The notes: a model not told the origin generated them from the sequence alone. Counted from the first letter of the stretch, positions 17,947 to 27,368 are shown. The stretch is DNA of 64,000 nucleotides from Komagataeibacter rhaeticus (GCF_003207855.1 NZ_NKTZ01000012.1:1-64000); one strand, 5' to 3'. Translations and numbers: made by a program.

Positions 17947-19749
17947 ATGTCGCACGAGGAAAGACGGGAAAATTCCATGAATACCATCGACATTCACCTG
18001 CGCGCCGCGCGCCCGCTGGACCGTATCTTCAACGATCCCGACCAGATCGTCGAAGATGGAATCCGTGGCTACCTGCTGGCGCATCCCGATATCCTGACGG
18101 GCACGAAAAACCCGCGGGTCCTGCGCCGTGCGCATAAAGGTGCCACACGCAAGGTTGGCGTGATTACCGGCGGCGGCTCCGGCCACGAACCGGCGTTCCT
18201 GGGATATGTGGGCAAGGGCATGCTGGATGCGGTCGCCGTGGGGGAGATTTTTTCCTCCCCCACGGCGGCCAGCTTCCTTGACGCCATGCGTGAAGCGGAT
18301 AACGGCGCGGGGGTCGCCTGCCTGTTCGGCAATTACGCGGGCGATACCATGAATGTCCGCCTGGCCGTGGATGATGCAACGCGTGAGGGGATCGCCGTGG
18401 GCACGGTGGTCGCCAATGACGACGTGGCCTCCGCCCCGAAGGATGACGCGGCCCGCAGGCGGGGCGTCGCGGGGGAGATCCTGATGTGGAAGGCCGCCGG
18501 CGCCCGGGCAGAGGAAGGGGCTTCGCTGGAAGAGGTGCTGGCTACCGCCCGCAAGGCGATCGACAATACGCGCTCGATCGGCGTCGGCCTTTCCCCGTGC
18601 ACCATTGTCGCCAATGGCCACCCCAATTTCATGATCGAGGCCGGGACGATGGAAGTCGGCATCGGCCATCATGGGGAACCGGGGGTGGCGATCAGCAGGC
18701 TGGGATCATCGCGTGACATCGCGCGGATGATGTGTGACCACATCCTGCCCGACCTGCCATTCGGGGCGGGGGATGAGGTAACGGTGCTGGTGTCCGGCCT
18801 TGGCGCCACGCCGGTCATCGAACTTTACGTGCTGTTTGCCGATATTGCCGACATCATGCATGAACGCGGCATCACCATCCGCCACAACTTCGTCGGCAAC
18901 CTGTTCACCTCGCTGGACATGAAGGGGGTGACGCTGACGGTGATGAAGCTGGATGCGGAACTGGACCGGCTGATGTCCCACCCGGCCCATGCCATCGGCC
19001 TGACGCGGGTGGGCAGTGCCCCCGAAAGCCCGGTCACGGCGGCCCCGGCGGCCACGGCGCATGACCAGGGCATACACGGGGCACTGGCTGAGACCGAACG
19101 CTACATCCCGACATCGGGTATCGCGCTTGAAAACACGCGCGCGGTCGTGCCCGCCCTGGTCAGCGCGATTGTCGGCGCGCGCGACTGGCTGAGTGAGATT
19201 GACGGCAAGATCGGTGACGGCGACCACGGCATCAACATGGCCAAGGGCTTTGCCCGCTGCGGGCAGGCGCTGGGCGATGCGCCACCCACGATGGAAGGCG
19301 GGCTGCGCGCACTTTCGGACTCGCTCATGGCTGGCATTGGCGGCTCGATGGGGCCGCTGTACGGGCGTTTTTTCGAAGGGCTGGCAAAGCCGCTGGCAGG
19401 CGTGAGCCACATCGACGCCCACCTGTTCGGCCTGATGCTGGACGGGGCGGAAGCGGGCATCCGTTCGCTGGGCAATGCCGATGTGGGTGACAAGACACTG
19501 ATGGACACGCTCGTGCCCGCCGTCAGGGCCTATCACGCGGCGGAAGGGCAGGGACTGAAGGCAGCACTTGCCGCCATGTCGGTGGCGGCCGAGCAGGGGC
19601 GCGATTCAACCCGCGACCTTGTGGCACGCATCGGCAGGGCCAGCAGGCTGGGTGAACGCTCACGCGGCGTACTGGATGCGGGGGCCACATCATGCTGCCT
19701 GATCCTGCAGACCATGGCGGCCAGCCTGTCCGCCATTGCCGAAGCCTGA
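17947..19749 (+). CDS. Fused DhaK-DhaL kinase (dihydroxyacetone/tetrulose kinase)
   Basis: 600 residues; ATG 17980 (MNTIDIH) is an alternative start. Residues ~25-360 form the DhaK domain (GGGSGHEPAFLGYVGKGMLDAVAVGEIF, FGNYAGDTMN), with substrate-binding His242 in GHHGEPG. After a linker, residues ~395-600 form the DhaL ATP domain (KIGDGDHGINM, GGSMGPLYGRF, DVGDKTLMDTL). The fusion means direct ATP use rather than a PTS donor. Substrates in the family are dihydroxyacetone, glyceraldehyde, and L- or D-erythrulose. With an RpiB paralogue, transketolase and transaldolase as neighbours, an erythrulose kinase is favoured over dihydroxyacetone kinase, but the two cannot be separated by eye. Confidence 0.92.
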   Translation: MSHEERRENSMNTIDIHLRAARPLDRIFNDPDQIVEDGIRGYLLAHPDILTGTKNPRVLRRAHKGATRKVGVITGGGSGHEPAFLGYVGKGMLDAVAVGEIFSSPTAASFLDAMREADNGAGVACLFGNYAGDTMNVRLAVDDATREGIAVGTVVANDDVASAPKDDAARRRGVAGEILMWKAAGARAEEGASLEEVLATARKAIDNTRSIGVGLSPCTIVANGHPNFMIEAGTMEVGIGHHGEPGVAISRLGSSRDIARMMCDHILPDLPFGAGDEVTVLVSGLGATPVIELYVLFADIADIMHERGITIRHNFVGNLFTSLDMKGVTLTVMKLDAELDRLMSHPAHAIGLTRVGSAPESPVTAAPAATAHDQGIHGALAETERYIPTSGIALENTRAVVPALVSAIVGARDWLSEIDGKIGDGDHGINMAKGFARCGQALGDAPPTMEGGLRALSDSLMAGIGGSMGPLYGRFFEGLAKPLAGVSHIDAHLFGLMLDGAEAGIRSLGNADVGDKTLMDTLVPAVRAYHAAEGQGLKAALAAMSVAAEQGRDSTRDLVARIGRASRLGERSRGVLDAGATSCCLILQTMAASLSAIAEA

Positions 19750-19751
19750 AT

Positions 19752-19805
19752 GCCCGTACGGGCGTAATCATTACCTCCCCATGGCTGCACCCTGCGGCCA
19801 TGGGG
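19752..19805. other. Two perfect hairpins in the gap after the kinase gene
   Basis: GCCCGTACGGGC (19752-19763) is self-complementary. CCCCATGGC (19777-19785) pairs with GCCATGGGG (19797-19805) around an 11-base loop. Neither is followed by a T run, so they look more like mRNA stabilising or processing structures than an intrinsic terminator. Confidence 0.5.
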
Positions 19806-19896
19806 CACCATCCCCGCACCAAAATAACAAGAATAACATCTTCTGCGGAACGTGCGCGCCCAGGCTGCGCCATCCGCGATGCTGGAGGGTAAGATA

Positions 19897-21246
19897 ATGG
19901 CCCAGACAGTCCTGCTTGACCCCACGCGGGTCGGCGATGAAATCCCGCATGAGGAAAGACCGCGCTCCGCCCTGGGCCGGTTTCTTTCCCGCATCGGCAT
20001 ACCGCCGGCACTGGCCTGGGGGTTTGCCGGGGTCCTGATCTTCATGACGGGGGACGGGGTAGAGAGTGGCTATCTCTCGCCCTACCTTGTCAGCATGGGG
20101 TTTACCGAACATGATGTGGCCCTGCTGTTTACCATCTACGGGCTGAGTGCCGCGATTGCGGCATGGCTGTCCGGCGCGCTGTCCGACCTGTGGGGTGCCA
20201 GACGGGTCATGCTGACCGGGCTTGCGATCTGGGGGCTGCTGCAGGTCGGCTTCCTGCTTGTGGCACTGCCCGCACGCTCCCTGCCGCTCATGCTGCTGTT
20301 CTACGGCATAAGGGGATTTGGTTATCCGCTTTTTGCGTTCGGCTTTCTTGTCTGGGTGGTGACAACGGTCAATCCGGGCAGGCTGGGGTCCGCCGTGGGG
20401 TGGTTCTGGTTCTGCTTTACCGGCGGCATGCCCACGCTGGGGTCAGTATTTGCCGGTTACACCATTCCCCATATCGGCCCGATCGCAACATTGTGGCTGG
20501 CACTTGGCCTTGTCATGCTGGGTGGCGCCATGGCGCTGGGGGGCATCCGTGAAAAACATGGCAATGTCCATGCCGCCACTGCCGACAAGCATCCGTTGAA
20601 AACCCTGTTCGCATCGCTGTCGATTGCGTGGGAACGGCCCAAGGTTGGTCTTGGCTGTATTGTCCGCGCCATTGATACCTCGGCTGAATTCGGTTTTCTG
20701 GTCTGCCTGCCGCTGTATTTCATGCACGACCTGCATTTCAGCCTGGGGCAGTGGCTGCTGGTATTGCAGGCCATCTTCATCTCCAACGTGATCTGGAATC
20801 TTCTGTTCGGCATACTGAGCGACTGGCTGAGCTGGCGCGGCACGGTCATGCTGGGCGGCGGCGTGGGGTCGGCCATCAGCACGCTGCTACTGTACTGGTG
20901 CCCCACCCATTTCGGGCCGGAACACATGCTGCCCACACTTTTTGCAGGCGCGCTGTATGGCATGACGCTGGCCGCCTACGTGCCGCTTTCGGCCCTGATG
21001 CCCTATCTGGCACCTGACGACAAACCGGCCGCGATGTCGCTGCTCAACCTTGGCGCCGGGGCCAGTGTATGGATCGGGCCGGCTATTGTTTACCTCTTTG
21101 AACCACGCTTTGGCATCTTCGGTGTCATGATCACCTATGCGGGCATCTACCTGCTTAGTGCCTGCCTTGCGTGGTTCCTGACCCTGGACCCGGCGTTGCA
21201 GGCGGAACTGGACCGTTCCCGGCGCGCCGTGGCCAGAAGTAAATAA
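19897..21246 (+). CDS. MFS polyol transporter (RbtT/DalT/CsbX-like)
   Basis: 449 residues from MAQTVLLDPTR, with GGAGGG eight bases ahead; the frame is open 15 codons further upstream. Twelve membrane helices. TGDGVESGYLSPYLVSMGF and GALSDLWGARRVM are typical of the ribitol/arabinitol/CsbX group of MFS permeases. It would import a polyol or keto-polyol by proton symport. It lies 147 bases after the kinase and before the SDR, in the same direction, consistent with a catabolic operon. Confidence 0.88.
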   Translation: MAQTVLLDPTRVGDEIPHEERPRSALGRFLSRIGIPPALAWGFAGVLIFMTGDGVESGYLSPYLVSMGFTEHDVALLFTIYGLSAAIAAWLSGALSDLWGARRVMLTGLAIWGLLQVGFLLVALPARSLPLMLLFYGIRGFGYPLFAFGFLVWVVTTVNPGRLGSAVGWFWFCFTGGMPTLGSVFAGYTIPHIGPIATLWLALGLVMLGGAMALGGIREKHGNVHAATADKHPLKTLFASLSIAWERPKVGLGCIVRAIDTSAEFGFLVCLPLYFMHDLHFSLGQWLLVLQAIFISNVIWNLLFGILSDWLSWRGTVMLGGGVGSAISTLLLYWCPTHFGPEHMLPTLFAGALYGMTLAAYVPLSALMPYLAPDDKPAAMSLLNLGAGASVWIGPAIVYLFEPRFGIFGVMITYAGIYLLSACLAWFLTLDPALQAELDRSRRAVARSK

Positions 21247-21280
21247 ACCCACAAATAAAAACATAGACGGAAATAATAAA

Positions 21281-22036
21281 ATGAAACCGTTCAGTGAACT
21301 CCTCAGCCTTGCGGGTCGTACTGCCGTCGTGACCGGCGACGCATCGGGCATTGGCCTGGCAATTGCCCAGCGGCTTGCAGGGCAGGGGGCCGTGGTGTGC
21401 TTGGTGGACCGCAATGAGAAGGTGGCCGAGATCGCGGCCAGCCTGGGCAGCCAGCATTGCGGCGTGCATACGGATGTCACGGATGAGGCTGCGATCGCCA
21501 CCGCGTGCAGCACCATCCTGTCCCAGCTTGGGCATGTCGATATTCTGGTCAACAATGCGGGGATTGCCCTGATTGCCTCAGCCGCTGAACTTGAAACGTC
21601 GGCGTGGGACCTGACCATGGCGATCAACCTGCGCGCGCCCTTCCTGTTTGCGCGCGCGCTTGGCCCGGCCATGTGTAAAAAGGGTTTCGGGCGGATCGTG
21701 AACATTGCCTCACAGGCAGCACTTGTGGCTCTGGACAAGCATGCCGCCTATGGCGCCAGCAAGGCCGGTATTCTGGGCCTGACCAAGGTGCTGGCGTTTG
21801 AATGGGGGCCATCGGGGGTGACGGTCAACGCCATTTCCCCAACGGTAGTCGAGACGGAACTGGGCAAGCAGGTCTGGTCCGGGCCGGTGGGCGATGCCTT
21901 CCGCGCGCAGGTGCCAACCGGCCGCTTTGCCCAGCCTGACGAGATCGCCTGCGCCGTCGCCTATCTGGTCAGCAATGCCGCTGCCATGGTCAATGGCGAA
22001 AATCTGGTGGTGGATGGCGGCTATACGATCCGCTGA
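21281..22036 (+). CDS. SDR-family polyol dehydrogenase
   Basis: 251 residues. The Rossmann motif is TGDASGIG (residues ~19-26, with Asp where Gly is usual), followed by NNAG, catalytic Ser in NIASQAA and YGASK. Sequence style and length resemble GolD and D-threitol dehydrogenases, which oxidise polyols to ketoses with NAD. Between a polyol permease and transketolase it would supply the keto-sugar for the kinase. Substrate inferred from neighbours only. Confidence 0.87.
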   Translation: MKPFSELLSLAGRTAVVTGDASGIGLAIAQRLAGQGAVVCLVDRNEKVAEIAASLGSQHCGVHTDVTDEAAIATACSTILSQLGHVDILVNNAGIALIASAAELETSAWDLTMAINLRAPFLFARALGPAMCKKGFGRIVNIASQAALVALDKHAAYGASKAGILGLTKVLAFEWGPSGVTVNAISPTVVETELGKQVWSGPVGDAFRAQVPTGRFAQPDEIACAVAYLVSNAAAMVNGENLVVDGGYTIR

Positions 22037-22041
22037 ACAGT

Positions 22042-22130
22042 AAAAAAGTTTTTGGTGAAGCTTTTTTCAAAAAGCTTCGAAGCACGCCGCCTTTTTGAAA
22101 AAAGGCGGCACCCAAAAACTTTTTATTCTT
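22042..22130. repeat. Nested-hairpin intergenic repeat, copy 2
   Basis: An ~89-base element. The outer arms AAAAAGTTTTTGGTG and CACCCAAAAACTTTTT pair. Inside are two hairpins: AAGCTTTTTT/AAAAAGCTT with a two-base loop, and GCCGCCTTTTT/AAAAAGGCGGC around a short A/T loop. It is more perfect than the copy at 16041-16125. It lies between the SDR and transketolase genes, where folding of the RNA could attenuate or protect the downstream mRNA. Confidence 0.85.
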
Positions 22131-22170
22131 TTTCTCAACATAATTTAAAGACGCAGGAACACCACAAGAC

Positions 22171-24273
22171 ATGCGCCACACAATCCCCGCTGCCCCCGAT
22201 GGGGGCGGCCACGCCAGCGCCAGTATCGACCAGCTCTGCATCAACACCATCCGCACCCTGTCCATGGATGGCGTGCAGAAGGCGAATTCCGGTCATCCCG
22301 GCACCGCGATGGCGCTCGCACCCTGTGCCTATGCCCTGTGGCGCAATGTCATGAATTACGATCCGGCCAACCCGCTCTGGCCCAACCGGGACCGGTTCGT
22401 GCTGTCCATCGGGCATGCGTCGATGCTGCTTTATTCGCTCATCTATCTGGCGGGCGTGCGCGATGTGCGGGCAGGCAGGGTGACGGATGCGCCAGCGCTG
22501 ACGCTGGGTGATCTGGAGCAGTTCCGCCAGCTTGGCTCCAGAACACCGGGCCACCCGGAATACCGCCACACCACGGGCGTGGAAACCACAACCGGGCCGC
22601 TGGGGCAGGGATGCGGCAATTCGGTGGGCATGGCGATGGCCGAGAAATGGCTGGCAGCGCGCTACAACCGCCCCGGCTTCGACCTGTTCGATTACCACAT
22701 CTACACGCTGTGCGGTGATGGCGACATGATGGAAGGCGTGGCCAGCGAGGCCGCGTCCGTCGCGGGTCATCTCAAGCTGGGTAACCTGACATGGATCTAT
22801 GACAGCAACCGCATTTCCATCGAAGGCTCGACCGATATCGCCTTTACCGAGAACGTGCGCAGGCGTTTCGAGGGTTATGGCTGGCACGTGCTGGAACTGA
22901 TGGATGCCAACGATACGGGCAACTTTGAACGCCTGCTGGCGGATGCGAAGGCCGAAACCACGCGGCCCACGCTGATCATCGCCCATTCCATCATCGGCTG
23001 GGGCGCGCCGCACAAGGCTGGCACGGCAGCGGCCCATGGTGAGCCGCTGGGTGCGGAAGAAATACGCGAAACCAAGAAATTCTACGGCTGGCCGGAAGAC
23101 AGAAGCTTCTACGTGTCCGATGGCGTACTGGCGCATTTCCAATCCGGGCTGGGCGCGCGCGGGGCTGCGGCCAGCGCGCGGTGGCAGGCGCTGTTTAGGG
23201 CCTACCTTCAGGCCCATCCCGACCTTGGGGCGGAAGTCACGGCCATCATAAACGGCACGCTGCCGGTCGGGTGGGATCGTGGCATCCCGACCTTTGATGC
23301 GGATGCGAAGGGTGTTGCCTCCCGCGCCAGTTCGGGCAGGGTGCTCAATGCGGTCGCGCAGCATTATCCATGGATGATCGGCGGCTCGGCCGACCTGTCG
23401 CCATCGACCAAAACCCACCTGACATTTGATGGTGCGGGCGATTTCCAGCCCCTGCAATGGGGTGGTACCTATGGTGGGCGCAACGTGCATTTTGGCGTGC
23501 GCGAACATGCCATGGGGTCGATCTGCAACGGGATCGCACTGGCGGGCATCCGTCCGTTCTGCTCCGGCTTCCTGATCTTTTCCGATTACATGAAGCCGCC
23601 AATCCGCATGTCGGCGCTGATGAACCTGCCGGTCGTGTATATTTTTACCCATGATTCCATCAGTGTGGGCGAGGATGGCCCCACCCATCAGCCCATCGAG
23701 CAGTTGGCCCAGCTCCGCGCCACCCCCGGCGTGACCCTGATCCGCCCCGCCGATGCGAACGAAGTGGCGGAAGCCTGGCGGGTGATCATCCCCATGACCG
23801 ACCGCCCCGCCGTGCTGGTGCTCAGCCGCCAGAACCTGCCAACACTGGACCGCGGCGTTTACGCCCCCGCCACGGGGCTGGCGAAAGGGGCCTATATCCT
23901 GGCCGAATGTGGCGGAAAGCCAGACCTGATCCTGATGGCGACGGGCAGCGAGGTCTCCCTTGTGGTGGCTGCGTATGAAATCCTGAAAAAGGAGGGCATC
24001 AGGGTGCGTGTCGTCTCCATGCCGTCATGGGACCTGTTCGAGGCTCAGCCCGAAGCCTACCGCAACAGCGTGCTGCCGCCCGATGTCACCGCCCGTGTGG
24101 CGGTGGAGCAGGCATCCGGCATGGGGTGGGCGCAATATATCGGCCTGACGGGCGAAGCGGTGGTGATGCATGGCTTTGGCGCCTCCGCCCCGGCGGAAGC
24201 GTTGCAGGAAAAATTCGGTTTTACCGTGGACGCCGTCCTTGCCGCGGCCCGGCGGCAGATCGCGCGCGCCTGA
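22171..24273 (+). CDS. tkt: Transketolase
   Basis: 700 residues, normal length. Thiamine-diphosphate site: GDGDMMEGVASEAASVAGHLKLGNLTWIYDSN. Substrate motifs: NSGHPGTAMALAP, GHASMLLYSL, TPGHPEYRHTTGVETTTGPLGQG. Pyrimidine domain: EHAMGSICNGIA and EDGPTHQPIEQL. It moves two-carbon units between sugar phosphates in the cytosol. Erythrose 4-phosphate made by kinase plus isomerase would be its substrate, which explains linkage to the polyol genes. The transaldolase gene follows after 27 bases. Confidence 0.96.
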   Translation: MRHTIPAAPDGGGHASASIDQLCINTIRTLSMDGVQKANSGHPGTAMALAPCAYALWRNVMNYDPANPLWPNRDRFVLSIGHASMLLYSLIYLAGVRDVRAGRVTDAPALTLGDLEQFRQLGSRTPGHPEYRHTTGVETTTGPLGQGCGNSVGMAMAEKWLAARYNRPGFDLFDYHIYTLCGDGDMMEGVASEAASVAGHLKLGNLTWIYDSNRISIEGSTDIAFTENVRRRFEGYGWHVLELMDANDTGNFERLLADAKAETTRPTLIIAHSIIGWGAPHKAGTAAAHGEPLGAEEIRETKKFYGWPEDRSFYVSDGVLAHFQSGLGARGAAASARWQALFRAYLQAHPDLGAEVTAIINGTLPVGWDRGIPTFDADAKGVASRASSGRVLNAVAQHYPWMIGGSADLSPSTKTHLTFDGAGDFQPLQWGGTYGGRNVHFGVREHAMGSICNGIALAGIRPFCSGFLIFSDYMKPPIRMSALMNLPVVYIFTHDSISVGEDGPTHQPIEQLAQLRATPGVTLIRPADANEVAEAWRVIIPMTDRPAVLVLSRQNLPTLDRGVYAPATGLAKGAYILAECGGKPDLILMATGSEVSLVVAAYEILKKEGIRVRVVSMPSWDLFEAQPEAYRNSVLPPDVTARVAVEQASGMGWAQYIGLTGEAVVMHGFGASAPAEALQEKFGFTVDAVLAAARRQIARA

Positions 24274-24300
24274 CCCTATGAAGAGCCGGAAATACAGATC

Positions 24301-25461
24301 ATGAATGAATCCCGCAGCATTTCCCTGACCAATCCATTATGCGAGCTGGCCCGCTTTGGCCAGTCGCCATGGCTGGACTTTATCCAGCGTTCCTTTACCG
24401 AAAATGGCAGCCTGAAACGGCTGGTGGATCAGGACGGGCTGAAGGGCGTCACCTCCAATCCGGCCATCTTTCACAAGGCCATAGGGCAGGGGGATGAATA
24501 TGACACCCGCATCGGCCAGGTACTGGCCGAACGGAAAGTCGATGCGGCAGCTTTATATGAAATCCTGGCGGTGGAGGACATACAGGCCGCAGCCAAAGTG
24601 CTGTATCCGGTCTATGAAACCAGCCGGGGCATTGACGGGTATGTCAGCCTTGAGGTCTCGCCCCATCTGGCCCATGATGCCATCGGTACACTGGCCGAGG
24701 CGCGACATTTGTGGAAACGGGTCGATATGCCCAACCTCATGATCAAGATCCCCGGCACGCAGGAAGGCGTGGAGGCCGTGCGGACCGCGATCGCGGATGG
24801 CATGAATGTCAACGTGACCCTGCTGTTTTCGCTTGAGGCATACAAGAAGGTGCTGGATGCCTACATGGCCGGGCTGGAAGCACGGCATGCGCAGGGGCTG
24901 CTGGTATCGGGCATTGCATCGGTCGCCTCCTTTTTCGTAAGCCGCATTGACGCCCGCATCGATACGGCAATCGACGAACGGATAGCGGGAGCGGACCCGG
25001 AAGCAAAGACGCTGGAAACCCTGCGGGGAAAAGTCGCCATTGCCAATGCCAGGATGGCCTATCAATACTGGCAGGGGGTTACACGGGGCGCGCGGTGGCG
25101 AAAGCTGGCGGCCCTTGGCGCGCAGCCCCAGCGGCTGCTCTGGGCCTCGACCGGCACGAAGGACCCGGCTTACAGCGATGTATTGTATGTCGATGCACTG
25201 ATCGGGCCGGAGACGGTCAATACCATCCCGCCTGCCACATTCGCCGCGTTCCGCGAGCACGGGACGGCTGCCCTGACACTGACACAGGACATTCCGGGTG
25301 CGATACAGGTCCTGCACGAGGCCGACCGGCTGGGGCTTGATCTGGCTGGGGTGACGGATGCCCTTTTACATGAAGGACTGGACGCTTTTGCGGAGGCATT
25401 CCGTTCCCTGCGTGACAGTATGGCAACAAAAATAACCAGCCTGTCTCCCGTCATGATGTAA
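24301..25461 (+). CDS. tal: Transaldolase
   Basis: 386 residues, the longer bacterial (Mycobacterium-like) transaldolase class. GVTSNPAIFHKAI, YVSLEVSPHLAHD, the Schiff-base Lys149 in NLMIKIPGT, NVNVTLLFSLEAY, SVASFFVSRID and LLWASTGTKDP are all conserved. In some acetic acid bacteria transaldolase is fused to glucose-6-phosphate isomerase; here no isomerase domain follows. It completes the non-oxidative pentose phosphate set in this operon. Confidence 0.95.
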   Translation: MNESRSISLTNPLCELARFGQSPWLDFIQRSFTENGSLKRLVDQDGLKGVTSNPAIFHKAIGQGDEYDTRIGQVLAERKVDAAALYEILAVEDIQAAAKVLYPVYETSRGIDGYVSLEVSPHLAHDAIGTLAEARHLWKRVDMPNLMIKIPGTQEGVEAVRTAIADGMNVNVTLLFSLEAYKKVLDAYMAGLEARHAQGLLVSGIASVASFFVSRIDARIDTAIDERIAGADPEAKTLETLRGKVAIANARMAYQYWQGVTRGARWRKLAALGAQPQRLLWASTGTKDPAYSDVLYVDALIGPETVNTIPPATFAAFREHGTAALTLTQDIPGAIQVLHEADRLGLDLAGVTDALLHEGLDAFAEAFRSLRDSMATKITSLSPVMM

Positions 25462-25664
25462 TCCAGGCAGGAAACCACAATCCTTTTTTGATCGGGGGAC
25501 TTTCACCGCAACCCTTGGCACATGCGCATTCCGGCTAAGCCTGCCCATCAACCCCTCCTTCCCCAGGCCGGATTATGGCCTACGTCCCTGCCTGAAAATC
25601 GGGAGTGACTTCTGACACTCGGCTGTCAGGTTACGAGAGGTTGCTGGTACAGGTCATTGCATTG

Positions 25665-25673
25665 ATTGTATGG
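25665..25673 (+). promoter_or_regulatory. ATTGTATGG motif before the MocR-type gene
   Basis: ATTGTATGG at 25665-25673, within a TG-rich stretch about 50 bases ahead of the MocR start. The same nine bases occur at 27268-27276 upstream of the Nit1C cluster, suggesting an autoregulated site for this regulator. Confidence 0.4.
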
Positions 25674-25719
25674 TGCATGATTGAATGATTGGTCGCCGAA
25701 TATATGGAACCTGACCGTC

Positions 25720-27123
25720 ATGACCGAGTACCCCTACCTGGACCATTGGAAAGAGGAGATCGGTCGCAATCCGAATGCGATTTACCTTACGCTCGCTGAT
25801 GCCCTGGCGCTTTCGATCCGCAAGGGTGACCTGAGGGAAGGGGACAGGCTGCCTCCACAGCGTGCCATTGCGCGCCATATCGGGACCAATCTGACAACCG
25901 TGACCCGTGCGTTCACGGAAGCCCACCGGCGCGGCCTGATTGACGCAACCGTTGGCCGGGGCACGTTCGTGCGTGTCGGCGCGGGCGAGAGTCACTGGCG
26001 CCATACCGGCCCGGCCGTGGTTGACCTGACCATGAACCTGCCACCGATCCCGCAGGACCCGCCGCTGCAGCGCATCATCCAGAACGATATCGCGGCCATC
26101 CTGAAGCAGCAGGACCTGAACAGCCTGATGTCCTACCGGGTCACGGGCGGCACGCTGGAGGAGCGCCAGCTTGGCGCGAAATGGATCGCCCCCATCATCG
26201 GCCAGCGGCGCACAGACGAAATTCTTGTCTCACCCGGTGCGCAGAGCGCACTGGCAGCCATTGTCAGCACCCATACCCAGCCGGGCGATGTGATTGTCAC
26301 CGACCGCATCGCCTATCCGGGTATTCGAACTATTGCCGCACAGTTCGACCTTATTCTGGTCGGTGTGGACAGTGACAGGGAAGGCATGATGCCCGACCAG
26401 CTCGACCGGGTCTGTGCGGAACATCACCCCCGGCTGCTTTACTGCATCCCGACCATTCATAACCCCACCACGGCCACCATGTCACTGCAGCGGCGCAAGG
26501 ATATTCTTGCGGTGGCCCAGCGCCATCACCTGCATATTGCCGAGGACGACCCCTACAGCCTGCTGATGGACACTCCGCTACCGGCGCTGGCAGCCCTCGA
26601 CCATAGCCGTGTCAGCTACGTGGCCACCCTTGCCAAGACGCTCAGCCCCGGCCTGCGCACCGCCTATGTGGCCCTGCCCAATGCGGAGATGACCCGACGG
26701 GTGACGGCGGCCATCCGGGCGATCGCGCTCACTAATGCCGGTCTGCTCAGCGCGCTGACGGCGCGGTGGATGCAGACAGGGCAGGCGCATACAATCCTGC
26801 ACGCCATCCAGAAAGAACTGCGCCTGCGCCAGTCCATAGCCCGCAAGGTACTGGGGGAGGGGCATTGCATGAATCCTGATGGACCACATGTCTGGCTGAA
26901 GCTGCCGGACTGGTGGGGCAGTGCGGATTTTGTGGCGTATGCCCGCAGGCGGGGGCTGGCGCTGGTGCCCAGCACCGTTTTCACCATCAGCGGCGAGCCG
27001 CCGCAGCGGGCGCGCATTGCATTGGGCAGCGCACCGGATGCTGCAAGCCTTGAGGAATCCCTGCATGGCGTGCTGTCGGTCCTGCAACACAAACGCTCAC
27101 CCGGCTTCGCCGATATTGTGTGA
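25720..27123 (+). CDS. MocR-type regulator (GntR winged helix fused to aminotransferase-like PLP domain)
   Basis: 467 residues from the ATG of MTEYPYLDHW; a TTG 39 bases upstream is less likely. Residues ~20-90 are a GntR winged helix (RLPPQRAIARHIGTNLTTVTRAFTEAHRRGLIDATVGRGTFV). Residues ~105-460 form a type-I aminotransferase fold with PLP-binding Lys306 in TLAKTLSPGLR and the AEDDPY segment. MocR proteins sense PLP-reactive amines. It is immediately upstream of, and co-oriented with, the Nit1C cluster, and both promoters carry TTGTATG, so it probably controls that cluster. Confidence 0.92.
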   Translation: MTEYPYLDHWKEEIGRNPNAIYLTLADALALSIRKGDLREGDRLPPQRAIARHIGTNLTTVTRAFTEAHRRGLIDATVGRGTFVRVGAGESHWRHTGPAVVDLTMNLPPIPQDPPLQRIIQNDIAAILKQQDLNSLMSYRVTGGTLEERQLGAKWIAPIIGQRRTDEILVSPGAQSALAAIVSTHTQPGDVIVTDRIAYPGIRTIAAQFDLILVGVDSDREGMMPDQLDRVCAEHHPRLLYCIPTIHNPTTATMSLQRRKDILAVAQRHHLHIAEDDPYSLLMDTPLPALAALDHSRVSYVATLAKTLSPGLRTAYVALPNAEMTRRVTAAIRAIALTNAGLLSALTARWMQTGQAHTILHAIQKELRLRQSIARKVLGEGHCMNPDGPHVWLKLPDWWGSADFVAYARRRGLALVPSTVFTISGEPPQRARIALGSAPDAASLEESLHGVLSVLQHKRSPGFADIV

Positions 27124-27267
27124 CCTGCGCGCAGCGTCTGGAATCGATGGCAATGCCTGATTCCGGGGGGCGCCATGCGGGCGGATGGAAAAACAAAAGG
27201 GCACGTTATTCACGACTGCGTGATTATGGAATCATTTAAAAACAGATACTTATAGTCATATCTCACA

Positions 27268-27368
27268 ATTGTATGGTTGGAGAATAATTTTTGTATGCCT
27301 CTGTCTCTGCAAGAGGACGTTGTATGATTTAATTTGAGCCATTTGTACCCTTATCATAAGGCATACAA
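27268..27368. promoter_or_regulatory. Cluster of TTGTATG motifs in the Nit1C promoter
   Basis: The 340-base gap after the MocR gene has no ORF of its own. TTGTATG occurs at 27269-27275, 27291-27297 and 27320-27326, and inverted as CATACAA at 27362-27368. The second and last copies form a perfect 10-base inverted repeat, TTGTATGCCT (27291-27300) with AGGCATACAA (27359-27368). MocR proteins typically bind repeated half-sites, so these are operator candidates. Confidence 0.5.
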
